Below are positions 1 to 7,143 of a stretch of 64,000 nucleotides of DNA, piece by piece; position 1 is the stretch's first letter; each line of letters starts with the position of its first letter. The stretch comes from Burkholderia pyrrocinia (GTDB lineage: Bacteria; Pseudomonadota; Gammaproteobacteria; Burkholderiales; Burkholderiaceae): positions 2,232,001-2,296,000 of the forward strand of contig NZ_CP011503.1 in NCBI RefSeq assembly GCF_001028665.1, read 5' to 3'. Both the position numbers and the translations under genes were made by a program. The notes beneath the pieces were generated by a model. That model did not search any database. It was not told the origin of the DNA and worked only from the letters and a program-made list of their open reading frames with translations.

Positions 1-170
1 GGCGCGACGCCGCGCACGCTCCGTTCGAGCAACTGCATCCCGAGATCCTGTTCGAGATTGCGCATCTGCTGGCTCACCGCGGGTTGCGCGACATGCAGCG
101 CCTCGCTCGCATGCGTGACGTTGCCGCATTCGACGACCTTCACGAAATAGCGCAACTGTCTCAAGTCCAT
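1..170 (-). CDS. LysR-family transcriptional regulator, N-terminal part (cut by window edge)
   Basis: The reverse strand from 170 begins MDLRQLRYFVKVVECGNVTH and continues through HVAQPAVSQQMRNLEQDLG to the window edge. This is the canonical LysR winged helix-turn-helix start; residues 18-37 form the recognition region. Only about 56 residues are visible, so the effector-binding domain and ligand class cannot be judged. It is divergent from the MFS/CoA-transferase/decarboxylase genes that start at 341. LysR proteins usually control the adjacent divergent operon, so it probably regulates that cassette in response to its substrate (inference). Confidence 0.9.
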   Translation of the reverse strand, partial: MDLRQLRYFVKVVECGNVTHASEALHVAQPAVSQQMRNLEQDLGMQLLERSVRGVA

Positions 171-217
171 CGCCGCCGTCTCCCGATTCAAGCCATAAGC
201 CAATCCGATCGATCGAG

Positions 218-259
218 ATGAATATCATATTTTTCGGCGATCGAAGGTGTTTCTATACT
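218..259 (+). promoter_or_regulatory. Probable LysR-dependent promoter of the MFS/CaiB/decarboxylase operon
   Basis: An inverted repeat ATGAATATCAT (218-228) lies just upstream of a poor -35 region (about 231-236). A good -10 box, TATACT, follows at 254-259. A T-N11-A-type dyad beside a weak -35 and a good -10 is what a LysR-activated promoter usually looks like. The region is AT-rich against a G+C-rich background. The assignment rests on position and motif shape only. Confidence 0.4.
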
Positions 260-340
260 CGTCTCACAAAAGAGCCAGCCTGCCGGCCATCCCGGACCGG
301 ACGCGGCAACAGTGCCGGCCGCGCCGGCAAGGAGACGAAG

Positions 341-1663
341 ATGTTCAAGGCGATCGACGCGCCGGCGGCCGGCGCGAAGCCGCGGCGCACGCCGCTCACG
401 CGCGAGCAGGTCAAGGGCTTCTGGGCCGTGTACGCGGGCTGGGTGCTCGACGGCGTGGATTCGGTGATCTACGCGCTCGTGCTGATTCCCGCACTGACCG
501 AACTGCTGCCGGCATCCGGCATCGCGGCGACGCCCGCGAATCTCGGCTTGTACGGCTCGATCCTGTTCGCGCTGTTTCTGATCGGCTGGGGGCTGTCGTT
601 CGTCTGGGGGCCGCTCGCCGACCGCTTCGGCCGCGTGCGCACGCTCGCCGCGAGCATCCTGATCTATTCGGTGTTCACCGGCGCGGCCGCGTTCGTGCAC
701 GACGTGTGGGCGCTGGCCGCGTGCCGGCTGATCGCCGGGATCGGCGTCGGCGGCGAATGGGCGCTCGCGGGCACCTACGTCGCCGAGAGCTGGCCGGAAG
801 ACCGCCGCAAGATGGGCGCCGGCTACCTGCAGACGGGTTACTACTTCGGCTTCTTCATCGCGGCCTGCCTGAACTACACGATCGGCGCGACCTACGGCTG
901 GCGCGCGATGTTCCTGTGCGGGCTGGCCCCCGCACTGCTCGCGGTGTTCACCGTGATGCGCGTGAAGGAACCGGGGCAGTGGCGCCGGCACGACGCGCGC
1001 GATGGCGACGTGGCCGACGCGCGGCGCGTGCATCCGCTGCGCGAGATCTTCGCACCGGCATTCCTGCGCCGCACGCTGACGAGCGCGAGCCTCGTCGGCG
1101 TCGCGATCGTCGGGCTATGGGCGGGCTCGGTCTACGAGGCGAGCGCGGTCAGTACGCTGGCGGCGCGCGCGGGCATCGATCACATCGGCGCGCTGCGGCT
1201 TGCGTCGGTCGGCGCGGCGATCCTGTCGTGCGCGACGATCGCCGGCTGCCTGGCCGCGCCGTGGCTGTCGGAGCGGCTCGGCCGGCGCGTGGCGCTCGGC
1301 GTCTATTTCGCGGGCATGGCCGGCGCGATCGTGTTCGCGTTCGGCTGGGCGTTCTACCAGCCGAACGGGCTCACGGCGTTCATGGTGTCGCTCGCGTTCC
1401 TCGGTTTCTTCGGCGGCAATTTCGCGATCTTCTCGCTGTGGCTGCCCGAGCAGTATCCGACGCGCGTGCGGGCGACCGCGTTCGCATTCAACGCGTCGGT
1501 CGGCCGCTTCATCGGCGCGGGCGTGAACTTCCTGCTCGGCGCGGCGATTCACGGCTACGGGTCGCTCGGTGTACCGGTCGCATGGACCGCGGCCGTGTTC
1601 GTGGTCGGCATCCTGATCCTGCCGTTCGCGGTCGAAACGCGCCACCAGACACTGCCCGAATGA
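341..1663 (+). CDS. MFS transporter, organic-acid:proton symporter-like
   Basis: A 440-residue, 12-helix major facilitator protein of the inner membrane. The first helix carries GWVLDGVDSVIYALVL, resembling the DGxD motif of aromatic- and dicarboxylic-acid symporters. The loop 2-3 signature GPLADRFGRVRTL and the helix 5 GGEWALAGTYVAE segment are typical of sugar or acid porters. The ATG at 341 is chosen over upstream in-frame starts because AAGGAG precedes it at a proper distance. The next two genes encode a CoA-transferase and a decarboxylase, so the substrate is probably a small carboxylic acid; malonate or methylmalonate are candidates (inference). Confidence 0.85.
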   Translation: MFKAIDAPAAGAKPRRTPLTREQVKGFWAVYAGWVLDGVDSVIYALVLIPALTELLPASGIAATPANLGLYGSILFALFLIGWGLSFVWGPLADRFGRVRTLAASILIYSVFTGAAAFVHDVWALAACRLIAGIGVGGEWALAGTYVAESWPEDRRKMGAGYLQTGYYFGFFIAACLNYTIGATYGWRAMFLCGLAPALLAVFTVMRVKEPGQWRRHDARDGDVADARRVHPLREIFAPAFLRRTLTSASLVGVAIVGLWAGSVYEASAVSTLAARAGIDHIGALRLASVGAAILSCATIAGCLAAPWLSERLGRRVALGVYFAGMAGAIVFAFGWAFYQPNGLTAFMVSLAFLGFFGGNFAIFSLWLPEQYPTRVRATAFAFNASVGRFIGAGVNFLLGAAIHGYGSLGVPVAWTAAVFVVGILILPFAVETRHQTLPE

Positions 1664-1730
1664 GCGGCGCGCCGCGATCGTTCGGAAATACGCAACAGCA
1701 ACATTCAGTCATCAATATCAGGAGTCCGGA

Positions 1731-2954
1731 ATGCAGGCATTAAAAGGAATCAGGGTCGTCGATTTGAGTCGAGCGCTGTCGGGGCCGTTCTGCTCGATGG
1801 TGCTCGCCGATCTCGGCGCCGACGTGATCAAGGTCGAGTCGGGGCCGAACGGCGACATGAGCCGCGCATGGGGGCCGTTCGATCGCGGCGTGAGCACGTA
1901 CTACCTGTCCTGCAACCGCAACAAGCGCGGCATCTGCGTGGATTTCCGGCAGCCGGCCGGCCTCGACGTCGTGCGCCGGCTGATCGCGCAGGCCGACGTC
2001 GTGATCGAGAATTTCAAGGCAGGCACGATGGACGCGATGGGGCTCGGCTACGACGCACTGAGCGCGCATGATCCGCGGCTCGTGATGGGCAGCGTCACCG
2101 CGTTCGGCCCGCGCGGCCCGTTGCGCGACTGGCCGGGCTTCGACCAGATCGCGCAGGGCTATGCCGGGCTGATGAGCCTCACCGGCTTCCCGGATGGCGA
2201 GCCGACCCGCACGGGCACCGCGATCGGCGATCTCAGCTCGGGGATGTGGGTCGCGACCGGCGTGATGGCCGCGCTGTTCGAGCGGGAACGCACGGGGCGC
2301 GGGCAGCATGTCGGCACGTCGCTGCTCGAAAGCCTCGTCGCACTGCTGAGCGTGCATGGGCAACGCTACCTGAGCCTCGGCGACGTGCCGCGCCGCACCG
2401 GCAATGCGCATGCGGTGATCGCGCCGTACGGCGTGTTCCAGACGGCCGACGGGCCGCTCAACCTCGCGCCGATCACGACCGACATGTGGCTGCGGCTGTG
2501 CCGGTTGCTGGATCTGCCCGAGCTGCCGAACGATCCTCGCTTCGCGACCAACGATGCGCGCGTCGAGCACCGCGACGCACTGAAGGCGCTGCTCGAAAGC
2601 CGGCTGAGCACCCGCGGCAAGCGCGAATGGACGCAGCGTTTCGTCGAGGCCGGGTTGCCGGCCGGGCCGATCAATACGCTGGACGAAGTATTCGACGATC
2701 CGCAGCTCGCGCACTGCGGGCTGGTCGAACCGGTCGCGCATCCGACGCTCGGGACGCTGCGCCAGGTCGTCACGCCGCTCGGCGGGATGGGTGACGATGT
2801 GCCTGCGCCGCGCACGCGCCATGCGCCGCCGCTGCTCGGCGAGCATACGGTCGACGTGCTGCGCGAAGCGGGCTACGGCGACGACGCGATCGACGCACTG
2901 CTGGCCGAGCGCGCGATCTTCCAGGCGGAAGCTGTAGCGGAGGCGCTGCAATGA
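1731..2954 (+). CDS. CaiB/BaiF (class III) CoA-transferase
   Basis: A 407-residue cytoplasmic class III CoA-transferase, the full family length. The N-terminus IRVVDLSRALSGPFCSMVLA is the family signature. TGTAIGDLSSGMW places a conserved aspartate at residue 167, equivalent to the catalytic Asp of formyl-CoA transferase that forms the acyl-anhydride and aspartyl-CoA intermediates. The C-terminal part carries the usual RWxxxFxxAGxPxGPIN-like element. It lies 67 bp after the permease and overlaps the next gene by 4 bp (ATGA), so translation is probably coupled. Likely role: activating the imported acid by moving CoA from a donor such as succinyl- or acetyl-CoA. The exact substrate is unknown. 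Confidence 0.88.
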   Translation: MQALKGIRVVDLSRALSGPFCSMVLADLGADVIKVESGPNGDMSRAWGPFDRGVSTYYLSCNRNKRGICVDFRQPAGLDVVRRLIAQADVVIENFKAGTMDAMGLGYDALSAHDPRLVMGSVTAFGPRGPLRDWPGFDQIAQGYAGLMSLTGFPDGEPTRTGTAIGDLSSGMWVATGVMAALFERERTGRGQHVGTSLLESLVALLSVHGQRYLSLGDVPRRTGNAHAVIAPYGVFQTADGPLNLAPITTDMWLRLCRLLDLPELPNDPRFATNDARVEHRDALKALLESRLSTRGKREWTQRFVEAGLPAGPINTLDEVFDDPQLAHCGLVEPVAHPTLGTLRQVVTPLGGMGDDVPAPRTRHAPPLLGEHTVDVLREAGYGDDAIDALLAERAIFQAEAVAEALQ

Positions 2955-3760
2955 CCGACACGACGAAACACGACATGCCGTCGAACGTCACGGTCGACAT
3001 GATCGGCGAGCGGATCGCGCGTGTGCGGTTCGCGAATCCGGCGCGGCGGCACGCGCTCGACGCACCGTTGCTCGATGCGCTCGTCGCGCGCCTCGATGCG
3101 CTTGCCGCGCTTCGTCCGCCGCCCGTCGTGATCCTGTCGAACGACGGCAGCGGCGACGTGTGGAGTGCCGGGCACGACCTGCGCGAACTGGCCGACGACC
3201 GCGATCCGCTCGCGTACGACAAGCCGCTCGAACGTGCGCTGCGGCGCGTGCGGACCTATCCGGGCGCGGTGATCGCGGCGGTGGCTGGGTCGGCGTGGGG
3301 CGGGGCGGTCGATCTCGTGATGAGTTGCGACCTCGTCGTCGCGGCGCGCGATGCACGCTTCGCGATGACGCCGGCGAACATCGGGCTGCCGTATTCGACG
3401 AGCGGCCTGCTGCGCTTCTGCGACAACCTGCCGATCCACGTGCTGAAGGAAATGTTCTTCTGCGCACAGCCGCTCGACGCGGAGCGCGCCGCGCATCACG
3501 GGCTCGTGAACCGGCTGGCCGAAGCGGGCGGCGTCGACGAGGCGGCGCTCGACGTCGCGCGCACGATCGCCGCGAAGGCGCCGCTCGCGGTGCACGCCGT
3601 GAAGGAGCAGTTGCGCGTGCTGCAGGACGCGCGGCCGTTGCCGGTCGATGCGTTCGAGCGGATTGCCGAACTGCGCCGGCACGCGTGCGAAGGTGCGGAT
3701 TTCGACGAAGGGCTGCGTGCGTTTGCCGAGCGGCGCGTACCGGTGTTTCGCGGCGTGTAG
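2951..3760 (+). CDS. Crotonase-family protein resembling methylmalonyl-CoA decarboxylase (YgfG/ScpB type)
   Basis: A 269-residue enoyl-CoA hydratase/isomerase superfamily member. SAGHD (72-76), DPLAYDKPL, SAWGGAVDL (114-122), MTPANIGLPYS (139-149) and the C-terminal FERI..RRHA...FDEGLRAF track E. coli methylmalonyl-CoA decarboxylase closely, as I recall that sequence. His75 and Tyr148 fall at its active-site positions. The acid pair used by hydratases for water addition is not evident, which favours decarboxylase over hydratase. It would release CO2 from methylmalonyl- or malonyl-CoA made by the upstream CoA-transferase. It overlaps that gene by 4 bp and ends the operon. Confidence 0.82.
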   Translation: MTDTTKHDMPSNVTVDMIGERIARVRFANPARRHALDAPLLDALVARLDALAALRPPPVVILSNDGSGDVWSAGHDLRELADDRDPLAYDKPLERALRRVRTYPGAVIAAVAGSAWGGAVDLVMSCDLVVAARDARFAMTPANIGLPYSTSGLLRFCDNLPIHVLKEMFFCAQPLDAERAAHHGLVNRLAEAGGVDEAALDVARTIAAKAPLAVHAVKEQLRVLQDARPLPVDAFERIAELRRHACEGADFDEGLRAFAERRVPVFRGV

Positions 3761-3810
3761 GCGTTCAGGTGTCCGCGCGGCGCGGCGTTGACGTGCGACG
3801 GCGGTAGGCG

Positions 3811-4353
3811 CTACACGCCGCCTATCGCATGAACGCCGACCAGCAGCAGCGCGCCCACCACGATCAGCAGCAGCGCGTGAATGCGCGAAACCATCACGCA
3901 CAGCGTCGACGCGACCGCGATCGCGCGCGCGGGCCAGCCGCCGTCGAGCGCCTGCAGCAGTACCCACACCGACGCGACGATCATGCCGGCCGCGACCGGA
4001 CGTAGCCCGGCTTCGAGCGCGATCTGCCAGCGCGTGCCCTGGTGCCGTCGCCACAGGTGCGCGACGCCGTAGATCAGGAACGCAGTCGGGCCGAACAGCG
4101 CGAGTGTCGCGATCACCGCGCCCCAGAAGCCGGCCACCTGCCAGCCGATCAGCGTCGCAAGCAGCGAGCCGGGGCCGGGCGCCATCCGCGCGATCGCGAA
4201 GTCGTTCACGAATTGCGTGGCGGTCATCCAGTGATGCACGTCGACGACCTGTCGCTGGATGTCGGCGATGATCGCCTGCCCGCCGCCGATCGTCGCGATC
4301 GACAGCGGCGCGAACACGCCGAACAGCGCGGTGTAGCGTTGCGATGCGGTCAT
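3811..4353 (-). CDS. chrA: Chromate transporter, C-terminal-type short subunit (ChrA half)
   Basis: A 180-residue membrane protein with about six hydrophobic segments. IATIGGGQAIIADIQRQVV near the N-terminus and ARMAPGPGSLLATLIGWQVAG are the signature of one CHR domain. Long ChrA proteins have two such domains in one chain; here the halves are separate genes, a known short-chain CHR pair that works as a heterodimer to expel chromate. The ATG at 4353 overlaps the stop of the partner by 4 bp (4350-4353). An open frame continues upstream over the partner gene but has no transporter character there and is rejected. Confidence 0.85.
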   Translation of the reverse strand: MTASQRYTALFGVFAPLSIATIGGGQAIIADIQRQVVDVHHWMTATQFVNDFAIARMAPGPGSLLATLIGWQVAGFWGAVIATLALFGPTAFLIYGVAHLWRRHQGTRWQIALEAGLRPVAAGMIVASVWVLLQALDGGWPARAIAVASTLCVMVSRIHALLLIVVGALLLVGVHAIGGV

Positions 4354-4961
4354 GGCTTGTCGCTCCCGGCGGGCGCAGTGGCTGCACGGCGGTATTCGAG
4401 CGCGACGCTCAACGTGCCGCCGACCAGCACGGTCCATACGAGCGGCCAGTGCAGCACCGCGACCGACACGAAGGTGAGCGTCATCACCGCGAACGGCAGC
4501 GCGCGGCGCGGCAGCCGGCGCACGGCCGTGATCGCCATCGAGATCGACAGCCCGATCGCCGCGGCCGCCGCGCCGGCGAGCGCGACATGCGTGAGCGGGA
4601 AGCGCGTGAGGGTCGAGAACGCGACGCCGAACAGTACGATCAGCACGGCCGGCGGCGCGATGATGCCGGTGAAGCCGGCCACCGCACCGCGCCATCCGGC
4701 GAGCCGGTAGCCGATCCAGATCGCGAGGTTCTTCACGTTGACGCCCGGCAACGCCTGCGACAGCGCGAGGCCGTTGAGGAACGCCTCTTCGTCGAGCCAG
4801 CGCCGCTCGTGCACGAAGTCGCGCATCATCCGCCCGCTGAGCCCGCCGCCGAAGCTGGTCAGGCCGATCTGCGCGAACGCGACGAACAGCGCGAGGACGC
4901 CCGGCGGCGGCGCATCGCCGGCAGGCGACGCCGGCGGGGTGGTGGCGGAGGGCGAGGGCAT
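4350..4961 (-). CDS. chrA: Chromate transporter, N-terminal-type short subunit (ChrA half)
   Basis: A 203-residue CHR-domain membrane protein. FVAFAQIGLTSFGGGLSGRM, the acidic loop HERRWLDEEAFLNGLALSQ and ALPGVNVKNLAIWIGYRLAG are the hallmarks of the first CHR half. The start at 4961 removes a basic, low-complexity extension and leaves a short Pro/Ala-rich cytoplasmic N-terminus before the first helix. It pairs with the downstream CHR half through a 4-bp overlap, which implies coupled translation of an antiparallel heterodimer. Expected function is chromate efflux coupled to sulfate or proton gradients. The exact start is uncertain. Confidence 0.83.
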   Translation of the reverse strand: MPSPSATTPPASPAGDAPPPGVLALFVAFAQIGLTSFGGGLSGRMMRDFVHERRWLDEEAFLNGLALSQALPGVNVKNLAIWIGYRLAGWRGAVAGFTGIIAPPAVLIVLFGVAFSTLTRFPLTHVALAGAAAAAIGLSISMAITAVRRLPRRALPFAVMTLTFVSVAVLHWPLVWTVLVGGTLSVALEYRRAATAPAGSDKP

Positions 4962-5129
4962 CGGGCGGGCGGTGCGTGGCGATTGGGCGGGCGCCCATGT
5001 TAGCAAGCGGTGCCTGTCAGCACGCTGACATCGGCTCGGCGTTGGCGTGATGAAAGCCCGCGGTCGATTCGATCGATGCGATCCGGTGAGCACCGCACGG
5101 ATGCGCCGCACGGACGCGCACCGGCGCCG

Positions 5130-5885
5130 CTATGCGCGCACGACCGTCACGCCCGCCGCCTCGATCGGCTTCGTCAGCGCTGCTTCGGTTTCCTTCTCGA
5201 CGACGATGGTCTGCGCCAGCGTGATGTCGCCGATCACGAACTGCGACGCCGCGCGCAGTTTCGACTGCGACGCGAGCACGACCGTCTCGGCCGCGCGTTC
5301 GGCCAGCGCGCGCTTGATCGCCGCTTCCTCGAAGTCGCCGGTGCTCAGCCCCGCGACCGGATGCACACCCGTGACGCCCATGAAGTACAAGTCCGCATGG
5401 ATGCGCGCGATGCCTTCCATCGCCGCTGCGCCGACCGCCACGATCGAATGCTTGTAGAGCCGCCCGCCGATCAGGATCACGTCGATCGACGGATGCGCGG
5501 CCAGCGCAACGGCAACGCTCGGGCTGTGCGTGACGATCGTCGCGCGCAGGTCGGCCGGCAACTGGCTGACGAGCAGCGCCGACGTCGTGCCGCCGTCGAC
5601 GATCGCCACTTGCCCGGGCGCGATCATCTCGGCGGCCCGCCGCGCGATGCGCCGCTTTTCCGCCGTTTCGAGCGCCTCGCGCTGCGCGAACGGCGCGACG
5701 GCCGGCGACGCCGGCAGCGCGCCGCCATGCACGCGCTGCAGCAGGCCTTCGGCCGCCAGCTCGCGCAGGTCGCGGCGGATCGTGTCTTCGGACACGCCGA
5801 ATTGCGCGCTCAGCTCGACGGCCAGCACCTGGCCGTCGCGTGCGAGCGCGTCGAGGATCGCTTTCTTGCGTTGCGTCGTCAGCAT
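5130..5885 (-). CDS. DeoR/GlpR-family transcriptional regulator
   Basis: A 251-residue regulator of normal family length. The N-terminal HTH (residues 5-57) reads QRKKAILDALARDGQVLAVE and then VSEDTIRRDLRELAAEG, the DeoR signature. HGGALP links to the C-terminal sugar-phosphate-binding domain, where VDGGTTSALLVSQLP and LSTGDFEEAAIKRALAERA match the phosphosugar-isomerase-like fold. Family members respond to phosphorylated sugars or nucleosides. It is divergent from a NUDIX hydrolase and a DUF4406 gene, with three phased repeats in the 81-bp gap, so it probably controls both itself and that pair (inference). Confidence 0.9.
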   Translation of the reverse strand: MLTTQRKKAILDALARDGQVLAVELSAQFGVSEDTIRRDLRELAAEGLLQRVHGGALPASPAVAPFAQREALETAEKRRIARRAAEMIAPGQVAIVDGGTTSALLVSQLPADLRATIVTHSPSVAVALAAHPSIDVILIGGRLYKHSIVAVGAAAMEGIARIHADLYFMGVTGVHPVAGLSTGDFEEAAIKRALAERAAETVVLASQSKLRAASQFVIGDITLAQTIVVEKETEAALTKPIEAAGVTVVRA

Positions 5886-5890
5886 CGTGT

Positions 5891-5930
5891 TTGCACGAAA
5901 GTTCTTGAAATTGCACGAATATGCACGTTA
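5891..5930. repeat. Three phased TGCACGAA-type repeats, probable DeoR operator
   Basis: TTGCACGAAA (5891-5900), TTGCACGAAT (5911-5920) and ATGCACGTTA (5921-5930) are direct repeats with register differences of exactly 20 and 10 bp, that is two and one helical turns. They fill the gap between the divergent DeoR gene and the NUDIX gene. A possible -35 for the rightward gene (TTGAAA, 5905-5910) sits between copies. Arrays of same-face direct repeats are known operators for DeoR proteins. The repeats are seen directly; binding is inferred. Confidence 0.6.
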
Positions 5931-5966
5931 CCATGGGCGCCGTCTTTTGTCGAATGGGAGGCTGCG

Positions 5967-6566
5967 ATGGCTGCAACGCGGGACCGCGTGCGCATCGTCG
6001 ATACGACGGTGCTGTCCGATGACTGGTATGTGCTGAAGAAGGTGACGTTCGATTTCCTGCGCCGCGACGGAACGTGGCAGCGCCTGAGCCGCGAGACCTA
6101 CGACCGCGGCAACGGCGCGACCATCCTGCTGCGCAATGCGGGCACGGGCGACGTGCTGCTGACGCGGCAGTTCCGGATGCCGGCGTTCGTCAGCGGGCAC
6201 GATGGCATGCTGCTCGAAGCGGCTGCCGGCCTGCTCGACGACGCGACGCCCGAAGCACGCATCCGCGCGGAGGCCGAGGAGGAGACCGGCTATCGCGTGC
6301 GCGGCGTGCGCAAGGTGTTCGAGGCGTTCATGAGCCCGGGTTCCGTGACGGAGAAGCTGCATTTCTTCGTCGGCGAATACGATGCGTCGCTGCGCACCGG
6401 CGACGGCGGCGGCGTCGCGGAAGAGGGCGAGGATCTCGAGGTCGTCGAGATGCCGCTGCAGGCGGCGCTGGATGCAGTCGAGCGCGGCGAGATCGTCGAC
6501 GCGAAGACGATCATGCTGCTGCAGTACGTCGCGCTGCGGGAAACCGCCGGCGCGCGCGCGGCATGA
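5967..6566 (+). CDS. NUDIX hydrolase, NudK-like (nucleoside diphosphate-sugar or ADP-ribose pyrophosphatase)
   Basis: A 199-residue NUDIX protein. The NUDIX box lies at residues 88-109 and ends AEAEEETGY, carrying the metal-binding glutamates. RETYDRGNGATILL, TRQFRMPAFV, FMSPGSVTEKLHFFVGEY and the acidic GEDLEVVEMP closely resemble E. coli NudK, a GDP-mannose pyrophosphatase, so a sugar-nucleotide or ADP-ribose substrate is likely. The ATG at 5967 follows GGGAGG (5956-5961). It overlaps the next gene by 4 bp and is divergent from a sugar-phosphate-type DeoR regulator, which fits salvage of a sugar nucleotide. Confidence 0.85.
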   Translation: MAATRDRVRIVDTTVLSDDWYVLKKVTFDFLRRDGTWQRLSRETYDRGNGATILLRNAGTGDVLLTRQFRMPAFVSGHDGMLLEAAAGLLDDATPEARIRAEAEEETGYRVRGVRKVFEAFMSPGSVTEKLHFFVGEYDASLRTGDGGGVAEEGEDLEVVEMPLQAALDAVERGEIVDAKTIMLLQYVALRETAGARAA

Positions 6567-6943
6567 CGCCGCTGCTCGTGCTGGTCGCCGGCCCCTATCG
6601 CAGCGGCACCGACGGCGACCCCGCGCGCATCGCCGCGAACCTGCACCGGCTGGAAGCGGCGGCGCTCGCCGTGTATCGCCGCGGGCATGTGCCGATGATC
6701 GGCGAGTGGGTGTCGCTTCCGCTCGCGGTCGCGGCCGGGTCGCGACAGGTCGGCGACGAACTCAGCGAGGCGTTCCTGTATCCGGCCGCGCACCGGCTGC
6801 TGCGGCGCTGCGATGCGGTATGGCGGATCGACGGCGCGTCGCGCGGCGCGGACGCGGATGTCAGCCTCGCACGGCAGCTCGGCAAGCCGGTCTATTTCGC
6901 GGTCGACGAAATTCCGGTCGCGCAAGACGATTCGGATAGCTGA
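6563..6943 (+). CDS. DUF4406 / nucleoside deoxyribosyltransferase-like protein
   Basis: A 126-residue protein starting in ATGA overlap with the NUDIX stop. The start LLVLVAGPYRSGTDGDPARI with the central GHVPMIGEWVSLPL and the end SLARQLGKPVYF is the pattern of DUF4406 proteins, whose fold is related to nucleoside 2-deoxyribosyltransferases. The YRSG motif would hold the nucleotide phosphate or ribose. Coupling to a NUDIX hydrolase under a DeoR regulator suggests linked nucleotide or nucleotide-sugar metabolism. The actual reaction is unknown. Confidence 0.7.
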   Translation: MTPLLVLVAGPYRSGTDGDPARIAANLHRLEAAALAVYRRGHVPMIGEWVSLPLAVAAGSRQVGDELSEAFLYPAAHRLLRRCDAVWRIDGASRGADADVSLARQLGKPVYFAVDEIPVAQDDSDS

Positions 6944-7056
6944 GCAGGCGGGGAGGTGCCGGGGCGCGGCATCGCCGGTGCTTTCCTGCGTCGTCGGTAG
7001 CGGGAAAAGCCCGGCGCCACGCGGAAATCATGACATTGCGATCGCGTCATACCGTT

Positions 7057-7070
7057 GCATTCGCGAATGC
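7057..7070. promoter_or_regulatory. Perfect 14-bp palindrome upstream of the sirtuin gene
   Basis: GCATTCGCGAATGC is a perfect palindrome about 75 bp before the sirtuin start. It overlaps a possible -35 (TTGCAT, 7055-7060), followed 17 bp later by a mediocre -10. This placement suggests a repressor site. No known regulator is assigned. Confidence 0.35.
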
Positions 7071-7143
7071 GGCACGTTATGCCCGAACCGGCGTATGATC
7101 GCGACGCCACCCGCGCACCGTTCGACGTTACCGCCGCCCTGTC

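Noticed and set aside
1740..2951. Long open frame opposite the CoA-transferase, and many similar Arg/Ala/His-rich frames elsewhere
   Set aside because: High G+C content creates long stop-free antisense frames; composition is that of a shadow of the real codons, and the opposite strand has clear homology.
3811..4998. A single 395-codon chromate transporter
   Set aside because: Only the last 180 codons of this frame look like a transporter; the first part is the wrong frame of the partner gene, which has its own CHR domain.
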